This document shows, in pieces, positions 25,406-33,781 of a DNA stretch of 45,887 nucleotides (position 1 is the stretch's first letter; each line of letters opens with the position of its first letter). Location: the NCBI GenBank assembly GCA_050290245.1, contig JBNKHH010000030.1:1-45887 (forward strand), given 5' to 3'. The position numbers and the translations under genes were made by a program. The DNA comes from JBNKHH01 sp050290245. GTDB taxonomy: Bacteria > Pseudomonadota > Alphaproteobacteria > Rhodobacterales > Rhodobacteraceae. The notes beneath the pieces were generated by a model. It saw nothing but the letters and a program-made list of their open reading frames with translations. It had not been told where the DNA came from and ran no database searches.

Positions 25406-26191
25406 TCACAGGTCGTCTCCGTGCCCCGCACGTAGCCCCTCGCGGACACGGTGGGCGACGTCGATAAACGCCTGGCTGTCGCGGATATCCAGCGGCCGCT
25501 CTTTCGGCAACGGACTGTCGATGACATCTGTGATCCGTCCCGGACGCGGGCTCATAACCACGATTTTCGTCGATAAATAAACGGCTTCCGGGATCGAGTG
25601 AGTCACGAACCCAATCGTTTTCCCGGTGCGGTCCCACAGGGACAACAGCTCCTCGTTCAACCGGTCCCGCACGATCTCGTCCAGAGCCCCAAAGGGCTCG
25701 TCCATCAAAAGGATATCGGCGTCAAACGCCAGGGCACGCGCAATGCTCGCCCGCTGCTGCATGCCCCCCGACAACTGCCAGGGAAACTTCTTCCCAAACC
25801 CTTCCAAATCAACAAGTTGCAGAACGTTGTTTATGCGTTCTTCCATCTCTGATTTGCCGTAGCCCATGATCTCCAAAGGCAGCCGGATGTTCCCCGCAAT
25901 CGTCCGCCAGGGATAGAGACCCGCCGCCTGGAACACATAGCCATAAGCCCGCGCTTTTCGCGCCTGATCCGGGCTCATGCCGTTGACGGTCAGGCTGCCA
26001 CCCGTGGGATGTTCCAACGCCGCTACGCAGCGCAGAAAGGTAGTCTTGCCGCAGCCGGACGGTCCGATAAAGGATACAAAGTCGCCGCGCCCGATTTCCA
26101 GATTCACATCCTTCAGCGCATGGACCGGCCCATCATTGGTCTGGAAGGTCAATGACAGGTTTTCAGCCTTGATCACAGGCGCTTGCGTCAC
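25406..26191 (-). CDS. ABC transporter ATP-binding protein, NitT/TauT type
   Basis: A 261-residue ATPase with Walker A GPSGCGKTT, signature LSGGMQQRASIARAL, Walker B ILLMDEPFGALDE and switch FVTHSIPEA. It powers the two permeases encoded downstream. The frame opens at TTG 26200, but a GTG at 26191 has AGAGGGG at a proper distance of 9 nt, whereas the TTG abuts it; the GTG is preferred. It starts 35 nt after the dihydropyrimidinase stop and belongs to the pyrimidine operon. Confidence 0.9.
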   Translation of the reverse strand: MTQAPVIKAENLSLTFQTNDGPVHALKDVNLEIGRGDFVSFIGPSGCGKTTFLRCVAALEHPTGGSLTVNGMSPDQARKARAYGYVFQAAGLYPWRTIAGNIRLPLEIMGYGKSEMEERINNVLQLVDLEGFGKKFPWQLSGGMQQRASIARALAFDADILLMDEPFGALDEIVRDRLNEELLSLWDRTGKTIGFVTHSIPEAVYLSTKIVVMSPRPGRITDVIDSPLPKERPLDIRDSQAFIDVAHRVREGLRAGHGDDL

Positions 26192-26226
26192 GTTCTTCAA
26201 CCCCTCTTGCTCTTATCGTCCGACTC

Positions 26227-27681
26227 TCAGACGCCGGTCGCAGGAATGCCCGAACGTTCCACGGGCCGTGGCGACGTCAGTTCCTTCCAGTTCGACAAGG
26301 CCTTGTTCACCGGGTTGTTGGCCTTGCGCTTCACGAACTCGCCGTGACCCTCCTGGGTCCGGATCTCGCCATCATGCACGGCCACATGACCCCGTGTAAG
26401 CGTGAACCGGGGCAGCCCCTTCACCGCTTGTCCTTCGAAGACGTTGTAATCAATGGCAGATTGCTGACTTCCGGCCGTGATCACCTTTTCTTTCTCCGGG
26501 TCCCAGACCACGATATCGGCATCCGCCCCGACAAGGATCGCCCCCTTCTTCGGATAGCAGTTCAGGATTTTGGCGATATTCGTGCTGGTGACGGCAACAA
26601 ATTCATTCGGGGTTAACCGTCCGGTGTTAACTCCATGCGTCCAAAGCATCGGCATCCGGTCCTCAAGCCCGCCCGTTCCGTTGGGGATCTTTGTGAAATC
26701 GCCGACGCCGTATCGCTTTTGCTCAGTGGTGAAGGCGCAATGATCGGTTGCCACGACCGACAGCGACCCGGATTGCAGGCCGGCCCACAGGCTGTCCTGA
26801 TGTTTCTTGTTGCGAAACGGCGGCGACATGACCCGCCGTGCCGCGTGGTCCCAGTCGGGATTGAAATATTCGCTTTCGTCCAACGTCAGGTGCTGAATCA
26901 GCGGTTCGCCCCAGACCCGCTTGCCCTGCATCCGCGCCCGGCGGATCGCCTCATGGGCCTCTTCGCAAGAGGTATGCACGACATAAAGCGGCACGCCCGC
27001 CATATCTGCAATCATGATGGCGCGGTTCGTCGCCTCACCTTCGACCTGGCTGGGCCGCGAATAGGCATGGGCCTCGGGACCGACATTGCCCTCGGCCAGC
27101 AGCTTGGCCGACAGCTCAGCAACCACATCGCCGTTTTCGGCATGTACCAGGGCGATGCCACCCAACTCGGCAAGCCGTTGAAATGAAGCATACATTTCAT
27201 CGTCATTCACCATCAGCGCGCCCTTGTAGGCCATGAAGTGCTTGAATGTGGTGATGCCTTCCTTCTCCACCACGGTCTTCATCTCGTCAAAGACCTGCTC
27301 GCCCCACCAGGTGACCGCCATGTGATAGGAATAATCACAGTTCGCGCGTGTCGACTTGTTGTGCCACATCTGCAGCGCGTCATGGAGACCCTGCCCGGGG
27401 CTTGGCAGCGCAAAGTCCACAACCATCGTCGTCCCGCCCGCCAGCGCCGCCCGCGTCCCGCTTTCGAAATCGTCTGAGGAATAAGTGCCCATGAACGGCA
27501 TTTCCAGGTGCGTATGCGGGTCGATCCCGCCCGGCATCACGTAACAACCGGTCGCGTCCAGCTCTTCATCGCCCTTCAGCCCCTGCCCGATCCCGACAAT
27601 CTTGCCGCCTTCGACCAGAACGTCGGCCTCATAGCTCAGATCGGCGGTCACGACCGTTCCGTTCCTGATGACTGTGCTCAT
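26227..27681 (-). CDS. hydA: Dihydropyrimidinase (D-hydantoinase)
   Basis: A 484-residue cyclic amidohydrolase that opens dihydrouracil or dihydrothymine to N-carbamoyl-beta-alanine or its methyl analogue. The metal site begins with His56/His58 (GGIDPHTHLEMPFMG). The Lys expected to be carboxylated is about 153 (FKHFMAYKGAL). Later ligands are in VVHTSCEEAHEAI and VATDHCAF. Length is normal for the family. It is the second enzyme of the reductive pyrimidine pathway; the first (PreTA) and third (ureidopropionase) are also in the window. Confidence 0.95.
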   Translation of the reverse strand: MSTVIRNGTVVTADLSYEADVLVEGGKIVGIGQGLKGDEELDATGCYVMPGGIDPHTHLEMPFMGTYSSDDFESGTRAALAGGTTMVVDFALPSPGQGLHDALQMWHNKSTRANCDYSYHMAVTWWGEQVFDEMKTVVEKEGITTFKHFMAYKGALMVNDDEMYASFQRLAELGGIALVHAENGDVVAELSAKLLAEGNVGPEAHAYSRPSQVEGEATNRAIMIADMAGVPLYVVHTSCEEAHEAIRRARMQGKRVWGEPLIQHLTLDESEYFNPDWDHAARRVMSPPFRNKKHQDSLWAGLQSGSLSVVATDHCAFTTEQKRYGVGDFTKIPNGTGGLEDRMPMLWTHGVNTGRLTPNEFVAVTSTNIAKILNCYPKKGAILVGADADIVVWDPEKEKVITAGSQQSAIDYNVFEGQAVKGLPRFTLTRGHVAVHDGEIRTQEGHGEFVKRKANNPVNKALSNWKELTSPRPVERSGIPATGV

Positions 27682-27751
27682 GTCAAACTCCCAGTTCTTT
27701 TCATTGGTCCGGAAATATCCCGGGGGGCGCGGGGGGCTGGCCTCCCGCCTC

Positions 27752-28498
27752 TTAGTCCTTGTAGTCCGGTTCCTCGCGGTCGAGGATCCGCTTCATCTCG
27801 GCAAAATGGGCAAACTCCGCGTCTTTGTAGACCTCCCACTCCGCCGCCGTTTCCTCGGCCAGCACATCCGGCATCACGTTCAGCTCCTGCCCCGTCGAAT
27901 AGGCCAAGAGAAGCGTCTTCGCCGCCCGCTCAAGGTGGTAGAGCGCGTCCCAGGCCTCGGCCACGGTGGCCCCCAGGGTCGTCACCCCATGATTGCCCAT
28001 CATGACCGCCGAATGGTTCCCGATCGACCGAGCGATCCGCTCGCCCTCGTCCCCGTCGCTGGCAATGCCGCCAAAGCTCAGATCATAGGCCAAACGGTTG
28101 AAAAAACGAGCAGTTACCTGATCAATCGGCTTGATCGTCGGGTCTTTCAGACAGGCCAGCGCGGTCGCATGCGGCGGATGGATATGCAACGCCACCCGCG
28201 CCTGCGGCAAGGTCCGGTGCAACGCCGAATGGATCGCCCAGGCCGTCGGATCGGGCGCATCCTCACGCTCCATCGTCGAGGGATCATCGGCATCGCACAA
28301 AACAAGGTCCGAGGCCCGCACCCGGCTCCAATGCACCCACCTCGGGTTCACCAGGAACTTGCGCCCGTCCGCACTGACGGCAGCCGAGAAATGGTTCTGG
28401 ATACTTTCATGCCAGTCTGCGCGACAGGACAGGCGCAGAGCCGCGGCAAGATCGATGCGGATCTGGGTTTCGTCGAGGGTGGTGTCGTGTTGGGTCAT
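27752..28498 (-). CDS. Class II aldolase/adducin-family protein
   Basis: A 248-residue protein. Zinc ligands of the class II aldolase fold are present: HxH in ALHIHPPHATALACL and a later His in GNHGVTTLGATVAEAWDAL. An Asn/His/Ser patch (SIQNHFSAAVSADG) stands for the phosphate-binding loop. ATG 28498 is preceded by GGAG inside the end of the upstream gene, 7 nt from its stop. No aldol step exists in the reductive pyrimidine route, so its role is open: it may act on a carbonyl product of the pathway, or on a sugar derivative. Family sure, function unknown. Confidence 0.85.
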   Translation of the reverse strand: MTQHDTTLDETQIRIDLAAALRLSCRADWHESIQNHFSAAVSADGRKFLVNPRWVHWSRVRASDLVLCDADDPSTMEREDAPDPTAWAIHSALHRTLPQARVALHIHPPHATALACLKDPTIKPIDQVTARFFNRLAYDLSFGGIASDGDEGERIARSIGNHSAVMMGNHGVTTLGATVAEAWDALYHLERAAKTLLLAYSTGQELNVMPDVLAEETAAEWEVYKDAEFAHFAEMKRILDREEPDYKD

Positions 28499-28505
28499 CG
28501 CCAGT

Positions 28506-29756
28506 TCACTCCACAATCCCCGCCGTCTCCACAACCGCGTGCATCAGCACATCTGCGCCAGCAGCCGCCCACTCCTTGCTGATCTCCTCGGCCTCGTTAT
28601 GGCTCAGACCATCGACGCAGGGGCACATGACCATCGCCGTCGGCGCAACGTCGTTGATCCAACAGGCGTCATGCCCGGCGCCCGAGATGATATCCATGTG
28701 AGAATACCCCAGCCGTTCGGCCGCATTCCTGACCGCGCTGACGCAGCCCTCGTCAAAGGCGGGCGGCTCGAACTGACCCACCACCTGGTGCTCCAGCGTC
28801 ACCCCGATCTCCTCCAGCATCTTCGGCGCGCGCTCATAGAACTCGGCCTCCATGCCGTGCAGCTTCTCCGGCAGGTGCGAGCGAAAGTCGATGGTGCACA
28901 CCACCTTGCCCGGGATCACGTTTCGCGAGTTCGGATAGACGTCGATATGACCGATGGCCCCAACCGCACCCGGTTGATTTTTCATCGCAATTTCATGCGC
29001 CAACTCGGTGATCAACGCCAACCCCCGCCCCGCATTCTTCCGCATATGCATCGGGGTTGAGCCGGTATGGCTTTCCTTGCCTGTAATCGTGCACTCGATC
29101 CACCGCAGGCCCTGACCGTGGGTCACAACCCCGATGTCCTTGCCCTCGGCCTCCAGGATCGGCCCCTGCTCGATATGCAACTCGAACAAGGCGTGCATCT
29201 TGCGCGCGCCAACCTCTTCGTCGCCCTTCCAGCCAATCCGCTCCAACTCGTCGCCGAACCGCTTGCCTTTGGCATCGACCCGGTCATAGGCCCAGTCAAG
29301 CTCGTGCTTGCCTGCAAAAACACCGCTAGCCAGCATGGCCGGCGCAAACCGCGTGCCCTCCTCGTTGGTCCAGTTCACCACGACGATGGGATGCTTGGTT
29401 TTGATGTCCAGATCGTTCAGCGTCCGGACAACCTCCAGCCCGCCAAGAACCCCGAGAACCCCGTCGTACTTGCCGCCCGTCGGCTGAGTGTCCAGGTGGC
29501 TGCCCACATAGACCGGCAGCGCATCCGGGTCCGTCCCCTCGCGTCGCGCGAACATGTTGCCGATCTGGTCGACGCCCATGGTGCAACCAGCCGCCTCGCA
29601 CCACTTCTGAAACAGATGCCGCCCCTCGCCGTCTTCGTCGGTCAGCGTCTGGCGGTTGTTGCCACCCGCCACGCCCGGTCCGATCTTGGCCATCTCCATC
29701 AGCGAGTCCCACAAACGGTCGCCGTTGATCCTCATATTCGCGGCTGGTGCGCTCAT
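28506..29756 (-). CDS. Beta-ureidopropionase / N-carbamoyl amino acid amidohydrolase (M20 family)
   Basis: A 416-residue zinc hydrolase expected to split N-carbamoyl-beta-alanine into beta-alanine, ammonia and CO2. Metal ligands are seen at His87 (GSHLDT), Asp98 (GGKYDGVLGVLGGLEV) and Glu132/133 (NEEGTRFAPAM), with a later His in SGAGHDACW. The dimerisation lid holds the HIEQGP motif. It belongs to the HyuC/AmaB/allantoate amidohydrolase subgroup, so allantoate or other carbamoyl amino acids are possible, but the operon context favours the pyrimidine step. It starts 18 nt after the aminotransferase stop. Confidence 0.9.
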   Translation of the reverse strand: MSAPAANMRINGDRLWDSLMEMAKIGPGVAGGNNRQTLTDEDGEGRHLFQKWCEAAGCTMGVDQIGNMFARREGTDPDALPVYVGSHLDTQPTGGKYDGVLGVLGGLEVVRTLNDLDIKTKHPIVVVNWTNEEGTRFAPAMLASGVFAGKHELDWAYDRVDAKGKRFGDELERIGWKGDEEVGARKMHALFELHIEQGPILEAEGKDIGVVTHGQGLRWIECTITGKESHTGSTPMHMRKNAGRGLALITELAHEIAMKNQPGAVGAIGHIDVYPNSRNVIPGKVVCTIDFRSHLPEKLHGMEAEFYERAPKMLEEIGVTLEHQVVGQFEPPAFDEGCVSAVRNAAERLGYSHMDIISGAGHDACWINDVAPTAMVMCPCVDGLSHNEAEEISKEWAAAGADVLMHAVVETAGIVE

Positions 29757-29774
29757 ACTCCCGTTTCCCCTCGG

Positions 29775-31088
29775 TTATTCGATTTCGTTCAAGACATCGC
29801 GCAGGGTGTTGACCAGTTGGTCGATCTGCTCTTTTTCAATGATCAGCGGAGGCGACATGGCGATCGTGTCCCCGGTGGTGCGGATCATGATCCCTTTCTC
29901 AAAAGCCTTCAGAAAGGCCGCGAAGCCCCTCTTGACCGGCTCGCCCGCGATCGGCTCCAACTCGATAGCGCCGATCAGACCGATGTTGCGGACATCGATG
30001 ACATTAGGGGCGTCCTTGAGGGAATGAACGGCGTCTTCCCAATAGCCTTCCATCTCGTAGGCACGCTGGAACAGCCCCTCCTCGCGATAGACTTCCAGCG
30101 TGGCCAGACCCGCCGCACAGGCAATCGGGCTGCCCGAATAGGTATAGCCGTGGAAGAACTCGATCACATGCTCGGGGCCGGTCATGAAGGCGTCGTGGAT
30201 CCTGGGCGTCGCCAGAACCGCACCCATCGGAATGACGCCCGAGGTCAGGCCTTTGGCGCAGGTGATCAGGTCGGGTGTCACGCCGAACCGGTCGGTGGCA
30301 AAGGCAGCGCCAACGCGGCCAAACCCGGTGATAACCTCGTCGAAGATCAGCAGGATACCGTGACGGTCGCAAATCTCGCGCAGCCGTTCCAGATAGCCCT
30401 TGGGCGGCAGGATCACACCGGCCGAGCCCGCGACGGGTTCGACGATGCAGGCCGCGATGGTTTCCGGTCCATAGATCTGGGCCTGGCGCTCCAATTCGTC
30501 GGCCAGGTTCATACCGTGTTCCGGCTGGCCCCGGCTGAAGGCGTTTTCCTTCAGGTGGGTGGCCGGCAGGTGAGAGACATTGGGCAGCGACGGGAACATC
30601 CGTTTGTTATTGGTGATGCCGCCAACCGAAATGCCGCCGAAATTCACCCCGTGGTAGCCCTTTTCGCGCCCGACCAGCCGCGTCCGCTGCGCCTCGCCCC
30701 TTGCCTGGTGATAGGCCAGCGCGATCTTCAATGCCGTCTCGACGCTTTCCGAGCCTGAGTTGGTGAAGAACACATGGTCAAAACCCTCCGGCGCCATATC
30801 CCTCAGGGACGAGGCGAGTTCAAACGCCAGCGGGTGCCCCATCTGGAAGGCAGGGGCATAATCAAGCTGACCGACCTGGTTTTGAATGGCTTCGGTGATC
30901 TTGCTGCGACAATGACCGGCGTTACAGCACCAAAGGCCCGCAGTGCCGTCCAGCACCTCGCGGCCATCCGTGGTCGTATAGTGCATCCCCTTGGACGACA
31001 CCAACATGCGCGGCGCCTTCTTGAACTGGCGATTCGCGGTGAACGGCATCCAGAAGGCGGAGAGATCATTGGGACGATCGAGAGCCAT
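29775..31088 (-). CDS. Class III omega-amino acid:pyruvate aminotransferase (beta-alanine)
   Basis: A 437-residue PLP enzyme that would convert beta-alanine or 3-aminoisobutyrate to the semialdehyde, with pyruvate as acceptor. Cofactor residues are Asp250 (LLIFDEVITGFGRVG) and Lys279 (TCAKGLTSGVIPMGA); the substrate loop YHGVNFGGISVGG and N-terminal FWMPFTANRQFK are typical of the beta-alanine:pyruvate group. ATG 31088 has GAGG 7 nt upstream. It is the first gene of the eight-gene operon and starts 30 bp from the RutR operator, so repression and uracil induction are expected. Confidence 0.93.
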   Translation of the reverse strand: MALDRPNDLSAFWMPFTANRQFKKAPRMLVSSKGMHYTTTDGREVLDGTAGLWCCNAGHCRSKITEAIQNQVGQLDYAPAFQMGHPLAFELASSLRDMAPEGFDHVFFTNSGSESVETALKIALAYHQARGEAQRTRLVGREKGYHGVNFGGISVGGITNNKRMFPSLPNVSHLPATHLKENAFSRGQPEHGMNLADELERQAQIYGPETIAACIVEPVAGSAGVILPPKGYLERLREICDRHGILLIFDEVITGFGRVGAAFATDRFGVTPDLITCAKGLTSGVIPMGAVLATPRIHDAFMTGPEHVIEFFHGYTYSGSPIACAAGLATLEVYREEGLFQRAYEMEGYWEDAVHSLKDAPNVIDVRNIGLIGAIELEPIAGEPVKRGFAAFLKAFEKGIMIRTTGDTIAMSPPLIIEKEQIDQLVNTLRDVLNEIE

Positions 31089-31117
31089 GGCCAACCTCGT
31101 TTCTGACTCGGAGAATA

Positions 31118-31133
31118 TTGACCAATTGGTCAG
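31118..31133. promoter_or_regulatory. RutR operator between rutR and the pyrimidine operon
   Basis: TTGACCA-AT-TGGTCAG matches the RutR consensus TTGACCA-NN-TGGTCAA at 15 of 16 bases and is palindromic. The left arm can serve as the -35 of rutR (TTGACC, then CTAGCA 17 nt on), and the site lies 29 bp upstream of the aminotransferase ATG on the other strand, so one site can control both directions. Confidence 0.92.
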
Positions 31134-31194
31134 GAACACGCTAGCAGAGGGAATAGGGCAGTCAAGCACAGACACCCGCGATCTGGAGAGTAGA

Positions 31195-31818
31195 TTGAAC
31201 GCCGAACCGCCACGCACGAGAATCCAGAAAAAAAATCGCCAGGCCATTCTTGGTGCGGCGCTTGATGTATTCTCGTCCGAGGGGTTTCGTGGCGCAACGC
31301 TGGATCAGATCGCTCAGGCTGCCGGGCTCTCCAAGCCGAACCTGCTCTACTATTTCCCGTCCAAGGAATCGATTTATACCGAGCTTCTCTCGACGCTCTT
31401 GGATACCTGGCTCAGCCCCCTGCGCGATCTTCGCGACACAGGCAATCCGATCTGCGATATCGTGGACTATGCCATGCGCAAGCTTCAGATGAGCCGCGAT
31501 TTTCCAAGGGAAAGCCGCCTTTTTGCCAACGAGATCGTCCAGGGTGCGCCGCGTATCTATGACCAGATCGAAGGCCCTTTGCGCGAGTTGGTCGACGAGA
31601 AAGCCGCGCTGATGCGAGACTGGGCGAAAAAGGGACTCATTGCCGACATCGACCCCTATCACCTGATTTTCTCGATCTGGGCCACCACTCAGCATTATGC
31701 GGATTTCAACGTGCAGGTCTGCGCCATCCTCAAACCCGAACAGGACGAACACATGGACGACGCGGCGGCTTTCTTGTCGACCATGTATCGGCGCCTTCTG
31801 GAACCTTCATCTCGTTAA
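31195..31818 (+). CDS. rutR: TetR-family pyrimidine-responsive regulator RutR
   Basis: A 207-residue regulator closely resembling E. coli RutR along its length: HTH region ATLDQIAQAAGLSKPNLLYYFPSKE, then DTWLSPL, and the ligand-pocket stretch HLIFSIWATTQHYADF. RutR binds uracil or thymine and then leaves DNA. The frame extends upstream across the operator, so earlier ATG codons are unlikely. The TTG at 31195 has GGAG 6 nt upstream and gives the family length (E. coli RutR has 212 residues). It is divergent from the pyrimidine operon. Confidence 0.92.
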   Translation: MNAEPPRTRIQKKNRQAILGAALDVFSSEGFRGATLDQIAQAAGLSKPNLLYYFPSKESIYTELLSTLLDTWLSPLRDLRDTGNPICDIVDYAMRKLQMSRDFPRESRLFANEIVQGAPRIYDQIEGPLRELVDEKAALMRDWAKKGLIADIDPYHLIFSIWATTQHYADFNVQVCAILKPEQDEHMDDAAAFLSTMYRRLLEPSSR

Positions 31819-31880
31819 CGAAATCTGCACTCTCTGGGCGTATTGATTCCCATGTGGGGGTTTGTGAGAGGACCAAGGCA

Positions 31881-32423
31881 ATGCTGGCCGCAGCTCCAAG
31901 CCCAATTGCCGCTGCCAAGCCGCCGCTACCGGTGGCCGCACAGACGGCGCAGAAAACCAGCCAACCTCAGGCGCCAGAAACGGCGCGTGCGAGCGCAGGT
32001 GAAACCGCAGCTGCAAATATCAAATCCGAGACGGTTCAGGCGTTGAAAGCCGCCGAGCAAGGGGCGGTGGCCCCGCGCCTGCGGGATCAGGAACGCGCCG
32101 AAAGTACCGATCGCTTGCCGCACGGCATCGAAGCGCCCGCCGGGCCGCCGCCGACGTTCGAGGAAAGCCCTCTCGAACGCCAGGCCCGCGTGGCGCTTGA
32201 ACCGCCCGAGTTATCGGGCCTTGCTGAGCCTGGGCAAGCTGCCATCGAAGACGCCGATCCGGACCAGGCGACCGCCCCCGAGATGCCGGCACCAACGCTC
32301 AGCGCCGCCCCGGCCAATCTCGATCCGCCGCCGACACCCTCGGAACGGGCCGAGGCAAGCTTTGCCGAGACGCGGACGATATCCGACCACAAGGCGCCCG
32401 CATCGGTTGATGTGCGCAACTGA
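31881..32423 (+). CDS. Ala/Pro-rich low-complexity protein (hypothetical)
   Basis: A 180-residue protein made mostly of Ala, Pro, Glu and Thr (MLAAAPSPIAAAKPPLPVAAQ... then PPPTFEESPLERQARVALEP). It has no signal peptide or membrane segment and is probably disordered. GAGAGGA precedes the ATG at 31881, and the codon pattern is that of a coding frame. It follows rutR by 62 nt in the same direction but looks unrelated in function. No family recognised. Confidence 0.55.
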   Translation: MLAAAPSPIAAAKPPLPVAAQTAQKTSQPQAPETARASAGETAAANIKSETVQALKAAEQGAVAPRLRDQERAESTDRLPHGIEAPAGPPPTFEESPLERQARVALEPPELSGLAEPGQAAIEDADPDQATAPEMPAPTLSAAPANLDPPPTPSERAEASFAETRTISDHKAPASVDVRN

Positions 32424-32454
32424 ATGATACGAATAATGTATCTATTCCAGATAC

Positions 32455-33759
32455 TTACTCAGCCGCGCGCGCCGCGGGATTGTTCGGATGCGTGGTCCAG
32501 TTGGCATACTCCGCATCGACGACCTGACCGGTCCGCTGGTCCACTGCGCCTGGTTCGAGACGCTCCATCGTGATGCACCCATCGACGGGGCAGACGTCGA
32601 CGCACAGATTGCAGGCGACACATTCCGCGTCGATCACTTCGAAAACGCGATCCGGCTTCATCTCGATGGCCTGGTGGCTGGTGTCCTCGCAAGCCGCATA
32701 ACAGCGCCCGCACTTGATACAGGCCTCGGGGTCGATACGCGCCTTGGTGATGTAGTTCAGGTTCAGGTATTGCCAATCGGTGACGTTGGGAACGGCCCTG
32801 CCTGTCACCTCTGCGACCGAGCCATAACCCTTCTCGTCCATCCAGTCCGACAGACCCGCCGTCAACTCCTTGATAATACCGAAACCATAGACCATGGCCG
32901 CCGTGCAGACCTGCACGTTGCCCGCCCCAAGGGCCAGGAATTCGGCCGCATCCCGCCAGGTGGTGACGCCACCGATGCCGCTGATCGGAAGACCCGCCGT
33001 CTCGGGGTCGCGCGCGATCTCGGCGACCATGTTCAACGCGATCGGTTTGACCGCCGGACCGCAATAGCCGCCGTGCGAACCCTTGCCGTCAATCGAAGGT
33101 TCGGGGCTCATCGTATCCAGGTTCACGCTCGTGATCGAACTGACTGTGTTGATCAAAGACACCGCATCCGCGCCACCGGCCTTGGCTGCACGTGCAGGAT
33201 AGCGAATATCGGTGATGTTGGGCGTCAGTTTGACGATCACGGGCATATCCGTGCTAGCCTTGCACCATTCGGCCACCATCTGGATATACTCCGGCACCTG
33301 CCCGACCGCCGCACCCATGCCGCGCTCGCTCATCCCATGGGGACAGCCAAAGTTCAGCTCGATCCCGTCGCAGCCCGTATCCTCAACCCTCGGCAGGATC
33401 TCCTTCCAGGCATGCTCCTCGCAGGGCACCATCAGGCTGACGACGACGGCACGGTCGGGATAGTCCTTCTTGACCCGCGTGATCTCTTCCAGGTTCAGCT
33501 CCAGCGGCCGATCTGTGATAAGCTCGATGTTGTTGATCCCCAGAACACGGCGGTCGGCACCATAAACGACGCCATAGCGCGGGCCGTTCACGTTGACGAT
33601 CGGCGGCCCCGCCTCGCCAAGCGTCTTCCAGACCACACCACCCCAACCGGCCTCGAAAGCGCGGCGGACGTTGTACTCCTTGTCGGTCGGCGGCGCGCTG
33701 GCCAGCCAGAAGGGGTTCGGACTTTTGATGCCCAGGAAATCGGTTGTCAGATCAGCCAT
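32455..33759 (-). CDS. preA: NAD-dependent dihydropyrimidine dehydrogenase, subunit PreA
   Basis: A 434-residue FMN TIM-barrel protein of the dihydroorotate dehydrogenase type fused to a C-terminal ferredoxin part. The two 4Fe-4S motifs are CIKCGRCYAAC and CVACNLCVDVCPVDGC. It reduces the 5,6 double bond of uracil and thymine, the first step of the reductive pathway. The barrel contains NFGCPHGMSERGMGAAVGQ, with the catalytic-loop region before it. It is the second gene of a preT-preA operon, 22 nt after preT, and is convergent with the Ala/Pro-rich gene. Confidence 0.95.
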   Translation of the reverse strand: MADLTTDFLGIKSPNPFWLASAPPTDKEYNVRRAFEAGWGGVVWKTLGEAGPPIVNVNGPRYGVVYGADRRVLGINNIELITDRPLELNLEEITRVKKDYPDRAVVVSLMVPCEEHAWKEILPRVEDTGCDGIELNFGCPHGMSERGMGAAVGQVPEYIQMVAEWCKASTDMPVIVKLTPNITDIRYPARAAKAGGADAVSLINTVSSITSVNLDTMSPEPSIDGKGSHGGYCGPAVKPIALNMVAEIARDPETAGLPISGIGGVTTWRDAAEFLALGAGNVQVCTAAMVYGFGIIKELTAGLSDWMDEKGYGSVAEVTGRAVPNVTDWQYLNLNYITKARIDPEACIKCGRCYAACEDTSHQAIEMKPDRVFEVIDAECVACNLCVDVCPVDGCITMERLEPGAVDQRTGQVVDAEYANWTTHPNNPAARAAE

Positions 33760-33781
33760 GTTTCTCTCCGTCGGACGAGCC

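Noticed and set aside
29067..30758. 563-codon plus-strand frame opposite the ureidopropionase and aminotransferase genes
   Set aside because: It spans two real genes and their junction, with no motif of its own.
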